Source: Cyrtodaria siliqua (taxonomy: Eukaryota > Mollusca > Bivalvia > Adapedonta > Hiatellidae). From it: 64,000 bases of DNA. The position numbers and the translations under genes are program-made. The notes under the pieces are model-generated. The model was not told the DNA's origin and ran no database searches. It saw nothing but the letters and a program-made list of their open reading frames with translations. Where the stretch lies: the NCBI GenBank assembly GCA_037043455.1, contig JAWPHD010001818.1, positions 186,001 through 250,000 of the forward strand, given 5' to 3'. Numbering within the stretch: the stretch's first letter is position 1; the number at the start of each line of letters is the position of its first letter. Positions 34,885-46,497 of the stretch are shown one piece after another.

Positions 34885-36970
34885 AACCCACCAAATAACG
34901 ACAAAATTACAACTACAAAATCGTTTATCAAAACTCTATCCATGTGTTTAGGCCATATGATAATGTATTATTTACGATTAAAATACCCGTGTTTGAATAA
35001 TTATGCGTACAATTAATTACGAGTTGGTAACTCTGAATTCAACGCCCCAGTTTTTTGGGGTTTGGCCTGGCTGATTAAACCCGTTTATACAGTGTCTATA
35101 GAGTTTGGATTCTCAAAATAATCAGTTATATATATACACCTCGTCATCAGTAGGTTTTGAAACGGTGTACTTATGTTGTAAAATGTGCTGTTGTTGGCGG
35201 GATAGCTACTTTAAAGCAATAAAAAACAACTCTAGCCAAGATCTAAATTATTCAAATCTGAAATGTTTATTCTTATTTATACACATTATGTATTGTATAT
35301 TATAGTCACTTATCAATATTATTAACTGAGGTAGTTTTACTTTAGAAAAAAAACATTACGCCGCTAGTTTTAGAAAAATTACATGCAGTTGGTTAGTGGG
35401 TATAGAACCACTTGGGTTAACTTTTTAAATTAAAAATGAAAGGAAAATGTCTTTTAGTTTCTGATTTAGATTTACCCTTTAGCTGTACGATAGCAATATT
35501 TCTGAAATTATTCCTATGACTATGAATGTTTTAATAGTTTGTTGTTGTTTTTTTGCACCAATATTTACATAATTTCATTGTATCTCTAGAAGTGTCACAC
35601 TTTAATAATTCATTTATACCTCAGCTTATTGTGACTGTAATTTTTCGTTTTAAAAACACACTTCATTCGGGTAGTAAAGAATCTTTTTGTCTGAGAAATG
35701 TTACACTTAGTGATAAATGTTGCATGGGAAAATGCACAAAATCAGTTCACAGCTGCCTAAATGTATTCTTATGTGATATATCTGCAAGTCAGGAAATGTT
35801 TTAAATGATCTAAAATACATCAGCTCAGACAATTTAATTTAAACAGAAAAAGATTATTTACTACCAATGATTCTATACACCTCATAAAACGAAAATTGTG
35901 AAAGGAAAATGTTTGTTTTTAAATAGAGTGTTTTGAAGAACAAGATAAGACACTTTCGTCATGTTCGTAGACCTTGCTTTGTCAGATAAGTGGTAATTGT
36001 AAAACAAACTTCACGACTGCCTATGTCCTTTAAGAAATTTAAAATCAATGTTTCTTATTCAGAAAATAATATTGATATTATAATTCTCTATGCCGTGAAA
36101 TATATAAACATAATTTGCTGTTTCCAACAACATACACATTCGTCAACTGAGTACTGAAGCATGACGGTAACATGTTGGTGCGTCATCGCAGATTTGAATA
36201 TGTCAATTGACTATCACTCTAGATAAATGAAGTATTTACTTTAATTTCTTAATTAATCACTAAATTCTAAAAATTAAGCATTCGGTTTAGAATACCACAC
36301 GTTAAAGTAACTATCCCGCCAACAACAGCCGAATTTTACAACCGTATGTACACCGACAACAGTCACATTTTACAACCGTATGTATACCAACAACAGTCAC
36401 ATTTTACAACCGTATGTACACCAACAACAGTCACATTTTACAACAACAACAACAGTCAAAATTTTACAACCGTTTGCACACCGTTTCTAAAACTACTGGC
36501 GACGAGATCTATATATGACTTACATATTTTGAGAATCCAAACTCTACATTACGTGGTCCCGCCTTAATTCCATTACATAAGCAGGATATTTCGACAGCAA
36601 AACACGTTTAAAAAGCCCTTTACTGAAAAAAACTGTTTAAAATTAACTTTTAAATGTTTTAATTTTACAATATGCAAACTTTTAAAACCGAAATTAAAGT
36701 TTTATTTCATACCCCAACCAACCCCGTTTTCGCTTCTTGGAGAAGGGGTTGGATGGGGTATGAAAGTATGAAAACCCCAAAACTGGAGCGTTACCAACTC
36801 ATAATTCATTTTACGCATATTCGATCATGGGTATTCTAAGTAACCGTAAATAAAAGTTCACTTTTAGTCGGAACATATACATTATTATTTGACCTGAACA
36901 CCTGGATAGAGTTTTGATAAATGGGTTTGTAGAGTAATTTCTTTTGTTATTTGGCGGGTTTAAAGTTTAA
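34885..36970. mobile_element. Large foldback element (~330-bp arms, ~2.1 kb)
   Basis: The left arm (about 34885-35215) and right arm (about 36309-36970) are inverted copies: TTTATCAAAACTCTATCCA versus TGGATAGAGTTTTGATAAA; GAGTTTGGATTCTCAAAATA versus TATTTTGAGAATCCAAACTC; GCTGTTGTTGGCGGGATAG versus CTATCCCGCCAACAACAG. The right arm is split by a family-M MITE (36547-36770) and contains repeated GTCACATTTTACAACCGTAT units (36361-36445). The 1.1-kb centre has no long ORF. It lies in intron 1 of the lectin gene. Confidence 0.8.
36547..36770 (+). mobile_element. MITE family M copy nested in a foldback arm
   Basis: Starts CATTACGTGGTCCCGCC and contains ACCAACCCCGTTTTCGCTTC..GGTTGGATGGGGTATGAAAG. 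The last ~25 bases, including the right terminus, are missing. Confidence 0.9.
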
Positions 36971-37439
36971 AGTTTCGTAAAGAAACGAAGTGTTTCCATA
37001 ATAAGGGCTCGATTACGACTAATAGGGATCTAATTTTATTATTTCAGTGACTCAAATACAAATTTACAAATGTCTGTTTTTTTTTAATTTATCAAAACAA
37101 CCGAAACATATATTTCTCGATTAACTCGATGCTTGTGAGTCGTAACACTATAAACAAAATAAATATAACCTAGTCTGGTAATTTCTTTCTTGTTTGTGAT
37201 AGCTACTTTCAATGGTTCCCTATTTCAGTAGGCTAATCAATTTATTATTACTCCCCGCTCCCCGTCAGCCACACCCTCCCGCGAAACACATACACACTCA
37301 CACATACACACACACATACACTCCTCAGTATAAATGTGTTATCATAAACAAACGTATTCTGGCCTCACCGTGTAATGTTCATTTCGCCAGAAATTCTTTG
37401 CGGAAGAAATTATTTGCCTGTATGTGTCGTATGCTGATT

Positions 37440-37590
37440 AAAAGTAGGTGTAAAAGTCAAACAGGAAACGTAGCATTCCCAGAAAACAGAAAACCAAAAA
37501 CACGCATTCAAATCGAACAAAAATTACAAAGAAACTTAGAAGATACCTATTCGACAGCACAAACATAAATGGGTTGGCAATGAGTGTACC
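37440..37590 (-). repeat. RT-element tail fragment
   Basis: AAAAGTCAAACAGGAAACGTAGCATTC and following AC-rich sequence match the minus-strand tail. Upstream, at 37285-37322, is an ACACAC/CATACA microsatellite. Confidence 0.55.
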
Positions 37591-38021
37591 GACTTTTGAT
37601 TGTCAAAAGGAGCTGTTTGAATGTGAATTCTTTTGTCTTAAACAAAATTGAAATTCAGTGATCTGAAAATTGGTCAGATGTTTTGAAACGTGGTTTCAAA
37701 TTGTATATAGACAGATTTCACATGTTTTACATGTTTTACATGAGAACAGTATAGATAGAAATGTTAACATCTTCGTCCTTATTAACCACAAGCTATATAT
37801 ATAGCAGCAAGTAGCACTAGCTTAGAGTCTTCTACCACGTTTGTTTAAATAGCAAATCTGTGATTAAATTTTGGCTAGTCCTAGTTGCATAGGGAAATCT
37901 TTAAATAAACAAAGTATATATATTATATTTTAAAATATAGTTTGAGATTATGTTCCGCAAACATGTTTGCTTAAAAACAGATTCACACTGAACTCACAAA
38001 ATCTAGAATCTATACACTCGA

Positions 38022-38208
38022 CATTACGTGGTCCGAGTATTAACTTTCATACTCAAACCAAGCGCCTCTCCAAGAAGCGAAAACGGGGTTGGTTGAGGTG
38101 TGAAATAAAACCTTAATTTCGGCTTAAAATGATTGCATATTGTAAAATTAAAACATTGAATAGGCAATTTTAAAAAAGGCTATCCCGTTGTTTTTTTTCA
38201 GTAAAATA
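38022..38208 (-). mobile_element. MITE family M, inverted truncated copy
   Basis: Begins CATTACGTGGTCCGAGTATT, which is the right terminus read inverted, then the CGAAAACGGGGTTGG hairpin and ATTTCGGCTTAAAATG. It lacks the other end. Confidence 0.88.
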
Positions 38209-38345
38209 GAAATAAAAGTTCACTTTTAATCGGAACATATACAATATTATTTGACCTGAACACCTGGATAAGTTTTGATAAATGGGTTTGTAGAGTATTT
38301 TTTTTTGTTATTTGGCGGGTTTAAAGTTTAACGTTTCTTTACAGA
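38209..38345 (+). repeat. Third copy of the foldback arm sequence
   Basis: AAATAAAAGTTCACTTTTAATCGG..TGACCTGAACACCTGGATA..TTTGGCGGGTTTAAAG matches 36848-36970 closely. It directly abuts the MITE at 38022-38208. Confidence 0.9.
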
Positions 38346-38754
38346 TCAATGGCCACACTTTTTGTAGTATTATCAATTAAAAATTTAACTCTTAAACATC
38401 ATATGAACATTTCTTGATAGTCCCGGAGAGAAAACATTTTTAAAACCGCTACTAAGTTTTATGTAAAAATAAGTATTATTTGCATGACGTAGATACTACT
38501 TTTACAAATGAGGTAAATCTGAAATGTATAGCTGCACAACTATTGACAGATAATTGATAAATACATTTACCTGTGGATTAATGTATCTGTTCAAAGTTTT
38601 CTACGTCATCAAATAAAATCTTATTCTCGCTTTTCACAGATATTGCAATGTGTGAATTGTAAATATCTATTGTGTATTGATTTCGATTTAAATAAACATA
38701 AACATGTTCATGAGACAAAACATGGCCGGAGAACTTTAACAAACGTATACATAC

Positions 38755-38821
38755 CCTTGCTTTGTGTTACTGAAAGGACACATCCGAATACAAATATAAA
38801 CGCTTTGTTATTTAGATTCAT
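38755..38821 (-). CDS. C-type lectin gene, exon 1 (signal peptide)
   Basis: Minus strand ATG at 38821-38819, donor AAGG|GTATGT after 38755: 22 codons plus one base (phase 1). The peptide MNLNNKAFIFVFGCVLSVTQ has a short polar N-region, a hydrophobic core and a small-residue cleavage zone, i.e. a secretory signal. Its phase joins exon 2 exactly (G+AT, giving SK-D-LCWS). A TTTATAAATAA stretch at 38884-38894 lies about 65 bases upstream and could be a TATA element. The short length makes chance possible, but phase, strand and function agree. Confidence 0.6.
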
Positions 38822-38899
38822 TTTCCATTTAGTAATATTAATTAGCAATGCACGTTTCGCAATACTTAAATATGTCTAGCATGTTTATAAATAAGTAAT

Positions 38900-39254
38900 T
38901 CCACGCTTATAGTAAATAAAAAATATCTTGAAACTAACAGCCTTCTTTATTTCTTTACATCTCTTGAACTCACTCCTTATCGGGAATGCGTTTGGAAGAA
39001 TATATTTTGAGACACGCTTAAACAAACTCTAATGGATATTGTTTGGATGTTGGGTACGAACTCTTTTTATTTGAGGTAATTTGCCTCCGACGCCGCACCA
39101 GTGCACATTAGCATTCTATATCATGGTTTAATGTTAATACTTACTTCGGAATAATTAGTGTGTACGTGTCGTAACAGGGACAATAAAGGGTGTAATGACA
39201 TCCATTTATTCAGGCTAAACAGGTACAACCGTTCTAATATAGAGGATTATATTT
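38900..39254. other. No gene recognised
   Basis: AT-rich flank upstream of the lectin gene. Nothing supported. Confidence 0.35.
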
Positions 39255-40109
39255 ATGTTTCGTTTTCGGCCATACAAAGTGCAGGTAACCTGAGTTCATT
39301 ATTGTCAAAGTGGAAAGCAAGGCACTAAGAACTATAGTATAGTTTTGTACTTGTCTGACTTACTTGGAAAGTCAGACGGAATTTATTTTACTTTGTATTG
39401 AAAGTGTAACTCATATATCAAAGTTATACAACTTTATAAACGGTATTGACAATAAGTTGGATGAACATAAATACACACACGTGACTAGCATAAGATACAA
39501 TTAAATGACTAGGTAAGAAAACTGATGTACATTTCAAGGACGTTTGCAGACAGAGAAACAGGGCGTTGAGGTATCAGAAGGCACGTATATGTCCGCTTTT
39601 GCAAGCAACGACAGACGCACACAATGAAAGTGGATGGTGGGGAGGTTAGGGAAAAATGGTTGACAGACCTGACTCTCTCGCAGAAAGTGGCGTCTGTCTT
39701 CAATATCTCCCTAGAGGGATATCCATGACAAGGGGTATTGGTCCCCGAATTGGTGATAGGCCAGCTTCACAGACATTAAGAGTGCATCATCTTCTGCTTA
39801 GCCTTGTCAGAGTACTAAGAGTACCAAACGCCCCGGCTCTCTGTCAAAACATAAATCCGTTTTCCTTATTTCAACAGAAAAGCCTATTTTATGTTTCGTT
39901 TTCGGCCATACAAAGTGCAGGTAACCTGAGTTCATTATTGTCAAAGTGGAAAGCAAGGCACTAAGAACTATTGTATAGTTTTGTACTTGTCTGACTTACT
40001 TGGAAAGTCAGACGGAATTTATTTTACTTTGTATTGAAAGTGTAACTCATATATCAAAGTTATACAACTTTATAAACGGTATTGACAATAAGTTGGATGA
40101 ACATAAATA
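39255..40109. repeat. 219-bp direct repeats flanking 417 bp
   Basis: 39255-39473 and 39891-40109 (ATGTTTCGTTTTCGGCCATA..ATGAACATAAATA) differ at one base. The spacer holds a copy of the 240-bp repeat also found at 47006-47245. The ends lack TG..CA, so ordinary LTRs are not supported; a recent local duplication is more likely. Confidence 0.9.
39650..39890 (+). repeat. 240-bp dispersed repeat, copy 1
   Basis: GGTTGACAGACCTGACTCTC..GGGATATCCATGACAAGGGG..TTATTTCAACAGAAAA. It is almost identical to 47006-47245. Confidence 0.92.
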
Positions 40110-41992
40110 GACACAAAATGTCCAACCAAAGGGAACCTGCACTTGTAAGGGAAACATTGAAAAAGCCTCGTGATTGTACAATTGCTCCTAAGGTGATATG
40201 ACAATATACAGCTAGATCACATTTGCTAAATTGTTCATAGACAATGTGATGTCATTATATAAAACATTATATAAAACAAAATGATTAATATGTTATAACT
40301 AAACATGTTATCAACTAAATTAAACAATAAACCAGATGCAGTGAAGACAAGGAGAATAATGCCTACGTAATAAGTAACAATCCATGTCTAAGGGAACTGA
40401 GAGGCAGTGAATTATCACAAATTGTACATCTTCATGCAAATACTCATCAAAAACATACCACAATCCTTTGGGAGTAGAATCGTGATTTATAGGAAAACTT
40501 CAGAAAGCCAGGAAATCTGCGAGCCAGCTGCCCCAACCCTAATTGAAACCTAGCATTTTTATTTTTTATTTATTTCTTTTTTTTTGCGTAGGAGGGGAGG
40601 TAGGAAGAATCTACGCTCAGACCAGAAAGGCATCTTCTACCACCCTGACTTTCTTTAGCATTTCCAGTCCAAGCTGATTCTAAACGCACAAACTACTCAA
40701 ACCGGTTGTAACTGCCCATCAGGATGTGTATACAATGTTATTTGAAACAAAGTTAAAAGGAACAACCAAAACTATTAATCATAATGCTTAAATTGTCGTA
40801 AACGCAATAGTGAGACTTGAATGTGATATGCACAATTGACAAAAAGAAGCAGTGCTTACAAAGTCGCATAGTACTACGTACTAAATGTGTGTTGCTTTAG
40901 AATTTAGAGAGTTTAACATCAATATTACAACAGTTTGAAGGCAAAATAGTTATCCAAAAACATATAAAGTAGTATGGCAAAACAGCATCTTATTAAAACT
41001 GAAACACAAGGACGTATCTAAGGGGAACATACCCCATGTTCCGCTAGTAGTCGTCGCATATTTACAATGCTATATAAGATCAACAAGTAGCCACAAGTTC
41101 ATTATTGCCTACAACTCTTAAAAAATACTAAAAAACAAGTACGAAGTAAGTATGTACATGATGCATACGAGAAAGAGACGAGTAAAATAATGATATACGT
41201 GATGTATATGAGAGAAACATACCTCCCCCGCACACACCATGCATAATAATTTGAACTGAGAGAAAGAAAGGACGTATCTAAGAAGAACATACCCCATGTT
41301 CCGTCCATCCGTCCTCGCATAGTTACAAATGTAGCAACAACATCAATGCTACTCAAAAGGACAATTATATAGCAAATACTGCTATGGGTTTGCATTAACT
41401 GATTCGCGCATGACTTTATGCTACGACAAACTTCAGCGTCGAAGTTTGTCATGATCGGCGATCCCTAAGTAAAGAACGTTACTCCAAACAAAACCTGGCG
41501 AAGCTAATGCTTCATCTCTAACTTACCATAGTGTTTTGAATAATTAGCAGGCTTCTATTACTCCAAATGTTTTACAATTTATATACCACGTTAAAAGTAG
41601 ATATAAAAGTCGAACATTGTTACAAGAAATGTAACATTCAAGGACCTATTTTATTTATTTATTTATTTTTTCATTTTTTTTGTAGCATGTGCTTCAAATT
41701 GCTAAATATTTAGAGATGTTCCAACATGCTTTCTACTACAGAACTAGACACCGACTGTAACTACAAGCTCCATCTTGAACTTTAGTTTGTTTTAGGTAGA
41801 AAGCATGTTTATAGTTACTCCAAACAATTGATGATTTCAAGTCGAAAACTATGTGAACTAAAACTTCACGAAACGAGTTTGTGCCATAAAGACATTATTT
41901 GGTTCCAATGTTTTCAATTTGGCTCTGTTTTTTTTCATTTGGCGAAAGTAGTTGCGCAAAGAAAAAATAAGCCAGTGCAAGCCCTGAATGTG
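40110..41992. other. No gene recognised
   Basis: Contains two copies of GACGTATCTAAG.GGAACATA..CCCATGTTCCG (41011 and 41272) and a short RT-tail-like piece at about 41600-41640. No coding region supported. Confidence 0.35.
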
Positions 41993-42862
41993 TTAATGAG
42001 ATGACGGGATTCGAATGTATTTCCTGTATGCGGTAGACTTCCATCGACCCAAGGCCATGATCTTTGTTTCTGATATTCCCGACATAATGGCTTGAGTGCA
42101 AGCACCAATTCGGAAAATATGAGGTTTGTAGGACTGTGTTGACATTTTTGAAAACGCGAGTACTTTGGAAAAGTTATTTGAAAACGATCAGGGGCGTGTT
42201 GTTCTACGGACAAGCAGTGGCCCGGCTTGTTTCCCTCTTATGCTCATATATTGTTTGAGGTGTTTAACAGGGCAGTACTTGCTATTTGAACTTGAAATAA
42301 AGATTTTAACAGGAATCGGGCTGCTTTTAGATTTGAAATGATATAAAGTTATGCAAACGCAACTTTTTGTAATTTTAATATCTTTATACTGTACGACTTT
42401 GTTTGACAATGCACAGCGGGAAGGAAGGAGTTCACCTAATCGAAAAAATCTATGGAAAGAGGTAAGGAAAATAGCCTGGTACATAATGCAGTCATAAATG
42501 TAGAACATGTGTGTACATGCTTTAACCAATTTGCGAAGGTCAGGTAGGAGGATAGGTAAGCTTGAGTCTACTGATCTTGATCCTATTTTGCAACCCATTA
42601 TCATTCTTTGACCTAAGAAATTCTGTGTAGAGTCTGGTTTGTTTGCTAGTTTGAGCATGAAAGCAATTGCAGATAAATGACTGTAAATAGTTGATGTTGC
42701 AAAAAGCATGTTGTACAGAGAGGCAATAAAAAGCAGAATTGTAGATACCGACGCAGGGCAAACTGTCTTCGGTGGGTTTTGTTGGTTGCAAAACCCCTCG
42801 AAGCGTTGCATATATCTGTTGTAAGCCTTCCTGGTTGAAATTGCAAGTGAGGAACTTATCAT
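41993..42862 (-). pseudogene. Tyrosine recombinase of a mobile element, one internal stop
   Basis: One frame from ATG at 42862 to TAA at 41993 (289 codons), broken only by a TGA at 42187-42185 (codon 225). N-terminal SAM-like part: STRKAYNRYMQRFEGFC. Catalytic part: FFRLGELLPS (Arg141), then after the stop PHIFRIGACTQAIMSG (His248-x-x-Arg251), ALGRWKSTAYRKYIR (Gly-Arg-Trp, Tyr279/Tyr282). These are the R, H-x-x-R and Y of the tyrosine recombinase family. The GRW..YRKYIR ending is typical of recombinases in DIRS/Ngaro retrotransposons and Cryptons, which cut and rejoin DNA for integration. No reverse transcriptase is adjacent, so the class is open. The single stop suggests recent loss. Confidence 0.85.
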
Positions 42863-43054
42863 TTTGTGTTTTAGAGAAGTACTCCCTCTGGTGTTAAGTG
42901 CAGTGGCACTGTTACGGGGTCTTCGCTTAGATATGTTGCGTGTTTGATTTGCCTGTTATCTTTGTCAGAGGTGTCGGATTCTCACCGTTTTCCCTGTCAC
43001 TGGGGTCCACATTGGAAGCACTGTCCTCATCGTCGCTGGCATTGCCATCTGAAT

Positions 43055-43342
43055 TTATTTATTTGTACTGACCCTCCGCCAGTGCCTAATGTATGTTGTC
43101 ATCCGACGATGATGTGTCAGAGGACGAGGGTTGTATTGTGTCCTCAATTTGCCTCTTCTTGGCGGGTCCCTTGCCTTTGTCAGACAGTTCAGCGCGCCTT
43201 TTATGTGCGCTCTTGTGGAAGTGTACTGTGATGGGACGATATCCAGAGATGACATGAGGGATTCCCGCAGCTCTGGGTCATCCGCAATCCTCCTTGCCAG
43301 AAGGCGACCTAGCTTGTCGGACTGTGTTTCATTCCGAGGCAT
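43055..43342 (-). pseudogene. Decayed ORF upstream of the tyrosine recombinase
   Basis: Begins MPRNETQSDKLGRLLARRIA at 43342. A shift near 43200 moves the natural frame, after which a basic, NLS-like PAKKRQIED and a Ser/Asp-rich run (PSSSDTSSSDDN) appear before a stop at 43086. Further Asp/Ser/Asn-rich coding-like sequence (42890-43040) leads towards the recombinase ATG. It is probably the same element's N-terminal or first ORF. I do not recognise a domain. Confidence 0.5.
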
Positions 43343-43879
43343 GCTGAAAAAGTATTGTACTCAACAGGAAATATAATCAACAATAAATTTCCCGGTTAAG
43401 GTGAAGCATAGAGCATGCCTTTCATCGGACGACAAGGAACTGTGACCCATCAGTCCATAAGGTGGCAATAGCTTAACGAATAATTGAATCCTAGTTCAAA
43501 ATATAGGTATAAAATTATATATATATATTTTTTTTTTTTTTTGGGCTTCACAACTAAGGCATCACAACCGGAAAAAGTTCCGAGCAATAGTCAATGCTTG
43601 TATGAAATTTAATTATATGTATTTAATATAATATTATACTATGTAGAACAACTACAATAGGTACATTGTTATTTGATATTACAGTACTGATCACTGTAAA
43701 TGTGGACACAGCCACGTTATTTGGGACGTAAATGTACGGTGTCTGTACGTAAATGTACGGTGTCTGGAACATTGACGTAATGTCTTGTTTGTTATGTTTT
43801 GGTATTGTAACTTAACGACTTCAACCAGTACACCGAAGTATGACGTGCACGCAGTGACTATCCAATACTTTACCTGGAT
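43343..43879. other. No gene recognised
   Basis: AT-rich with a TA/poly-T run (43515-43540) and a doubled ACGTAAATGTACGGTGTCTG at about 43727-43764. Confidence 0.35.
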
Positions 43880-45215
43880 AGATGACCTGGTTCACCGTCC
43901 CCACTCCTAAAGCAATGTCACAGTGGACACTGTCCTATTTCATAAATGCAATTCATGGTGAGCACAACGTCCTACATGTAAGGTACTATTCAAGGTAGCC
44001 AAACTGTCCTACTTCTAAGATAATACTCAAGGTGGTCACCGCCTCAATCCTAAGGAGCATTTAAAGCTGGCGCACTATCCTGTATAGAAGATACTATTTA
44101 AAGAGGGCACACTGTCCCATGTATATGGTACTTTTGGAAGAGGGCACACTGTCCCATGTATATGGTACTTTTGGAAGAGGGCACACTTTTCCATTATATG
44201 TCGTACTTTTGGAAAAGAGCGCACTGTCCCATGTATATGGTACTTGGAAGAGGGCACACTGTTCCATGTATATGGTACTTTGGGAAGAGGGCACACTGTC
44301 CCATGTATATGGTACTTTTGGAAGAGGGCACATAGTCCCGTGTATATGGTACTTTTGGAAGAGGGCACACTGTCCCGTGTATATGATACTTTTGGAAGAT
44401 AGCACACTGTCCCAATTATATGGTACTGTTGGAAGAGAGTACACTATCCCGTGTATATGGTACTGTTGGAAGAGGGCACACTGTCCCATGTATATGGTAG
44501 TTTTGGAAGAGGGCACACTGACCCATGTATATGGTAGTTTTGGAAGAAGGCACACTGTCCCATGTATATGGTACTTTTGGAAGAGGGCACACTGTCCCCT
44601 GTCTATGGTACTTTTGGAAGAGGGCACACTGTCCCATGTCTATGGTATTTTTGGAAGAGGGCACACTGCCCCATGTATATGGTACTTTTGGAAGAGGGCA
44701 CACTGTCCCATGTATATGGTACTTTTGGAAGAGGGCACACTGTCCCATGTATATGGTACTTTTGGAAGAGGGCACACTGTCCCATGTATATGGTACTTTT
44801 GGAAGAGGGCACACTGTCCCATGTATATGGTACTTTTGGAAGAGGGCACACTGTCCCATGTATATCGTACTGTTGGAAGAGGGCACACTGTACCATGTAC
44901 TGTCCCATGTATATGGTACATTTGGAAGAGGGCACACTTCCCCGTATGTATGGTACTTTTGGAAGATGTCACATTGTCCCATGTATATGGTACTTTTGGA
45001 AGAGGGTACACTGTCCCATGTATATGGTACTTTTGGAAGAAGGCACACTGTCCGATGTATATGGTACTTTTGGAAGAGGGCACACTGTCCCATGTATATG
45101 GTTCTGTTGGAAGAGGGCACACTGTCCCATGTATATGGTACTTTTTAAAGAGGGCACACTGTCCCATGTACAAGGTACGATTTAAAGTGAGCACACTGTC
45201 TCACTGGCGATTTCT
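43880..45215. repeat. 37-bp minisatellite, ~35 copies, homogeneous core and diverged edges
   Basis: Consensus CCCATGTATATGGTACTTTTGG followed by AAGAGGGCACACTGT (37 bp). The core at about 44115-45150 has around 28 near-identical units. The left edge (43880-44115) and right edge (45150-45215) keep the period but are much diverged. Because 37 is not a multiple of 3, each frame cycles through the unit, and since the unit lacks stops the array yields ORFs of up to 379 codons on the plus strand and several on the minus strand. Nothing suggests they are translated. Confidence 0.95.
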
Positions 45216-45937
45216 GATACAATGCTACGAGGAACGGTTTTATTTGTTCCAACCGTAGTCTTCAATGATATTAGAGGTAATATTATACATCCGGCACACT
45301 GTTCCAATTAGAGATCACTGTCTTGAAAAGGAATAATATCATAAGAACGCATCATAAGAACGCACAAGCGCTATAATGCATATCTGACGATTGTTATGAT
45401 CACTGTCTTGAAATAAAGTAATATGTTAAGCAAATGTGAAGAAGGAGGCACAAGCGCTTTAATGCATATTGGACGATTGGTATGAAAATGTATAGTAATA
45501 TGTAGATACAACTATATGTTGTCGCATATTGGGCAATATAAATGATGTAAGTAAAGTAACTAAACACTGACCTGAGTGGATATGGTATGTTTATACCAAT
45601 GACCTGGACGTCAGCGTAACATACACGAATCTCAAGTACTGTTTAGTCTACTGCACCTGGTGAACTACTGTGTGACTATATCTCAAAAACAAAATAAATG
45701 AAGAAATTATAGAGAAGCATATAATTAGTCATAATTAAATGGCTAGGACATTATGATGTACATATATAGACAATTACATATACATTACACATATTCAATA
45801 TTCAACTCACTTCGTGTCACAGCATATCGTGTAAAACAACAATTGATTAGAATCCATACTAACTGGACCGAGCAACTAAAATATCTTGGGGAACGCGTTA
45901 ATGCGAAATATATAATTCTGAGATACAACTTCACTTA

Positions 45938-46497
45938 TTAGTTAGAAGTGGATAATTTTAACCTTTTCTTCGCAGAAAGGATGACTCCCCTGACTGATCT
46001 GAAATAGTAACGCATGCCAGAAGGTTCCTTGTTGTGTACACCATCAAAATGAATAAATTTTGCGAGGAAACGAGAAGAGAAGTTTCTCCCAGAGTGAAAC
46101 CAGAAGTGTATACAATTACTGGTTTACAGAGCTTCCTAAAACAGCGGATTTGTCAAGGCGTCCACGGTCGTTATAAAATCTTCACATCTACAGCGTGGAA
46201 GGATTTCTGAAATTGAAACAATTTCCGCTCCCTCTTCGATGCATTTCTTTGCAAGGGAGCAGATAGATGTCACTAATGTCTCTGGATATACAACCGGCTA
46301 CAGAGGTCATTGCTACCAATATCTAAAAAAAAAACTATTTTGGAATGTAAAAAGACCGGTATACTATCACGTTTATTCCACACGCTCTTAGGCAAATGTT
46401 GGTCGGAGATCACAGCACCCCCAATTCCCAGCCAGTGAACCTTTAACCGATCATTCAAATTAAGGTTTTGTAACCCCAGTGGTGTAGTCCAATTAGA
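45938..46497 (-). pseudogene. SGNH-hydrolase-like domain, decayed
   Basis: Minus strand. LNLNDRLKVHWLGIGGAVIS and FFLDIGSNDLCSRL (block with the G-x-N-D motif), then after a one-base shift near 46285 LVTSICSLAKKCIEEGAEIV and SISEILPR, a stop, and in another frame FIHFDGVHNKEPSGMRYYFR, SVRGVILSAKK. SGNH/GDSL hydrolases use an Asp-x-x-His in such a DGVH motif; the N-terminal Ser block is not visible. SGNH-like domains are known as accessory ORFs in some retroelements, including Ngaro-type tyrosine-recombinase elements. It may therefore belong with the recombinase at 41993-42862 on the same strand, separated by the minisatellite. Confidence 0.6.

Noticed and set aside
39255..40109. LTR retrotransposon
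   Set aside because: No TG..CA ends, no primer-binding site, no coding sequence.
41102..41452. 116-codon minus-strand ORF with hydrophobic stretches
   Set aside because: No recognisable family; it overlaps a repeated GACGTATCTAAG segment; could be chance in AT-rich DNA.
44119..45258. 379-codon plus-strand ORF and several long minus-strand ORFs
   Set aside because: They are frames through a 37-bp minisatellite; open on both strands only because the unit lacks stops.
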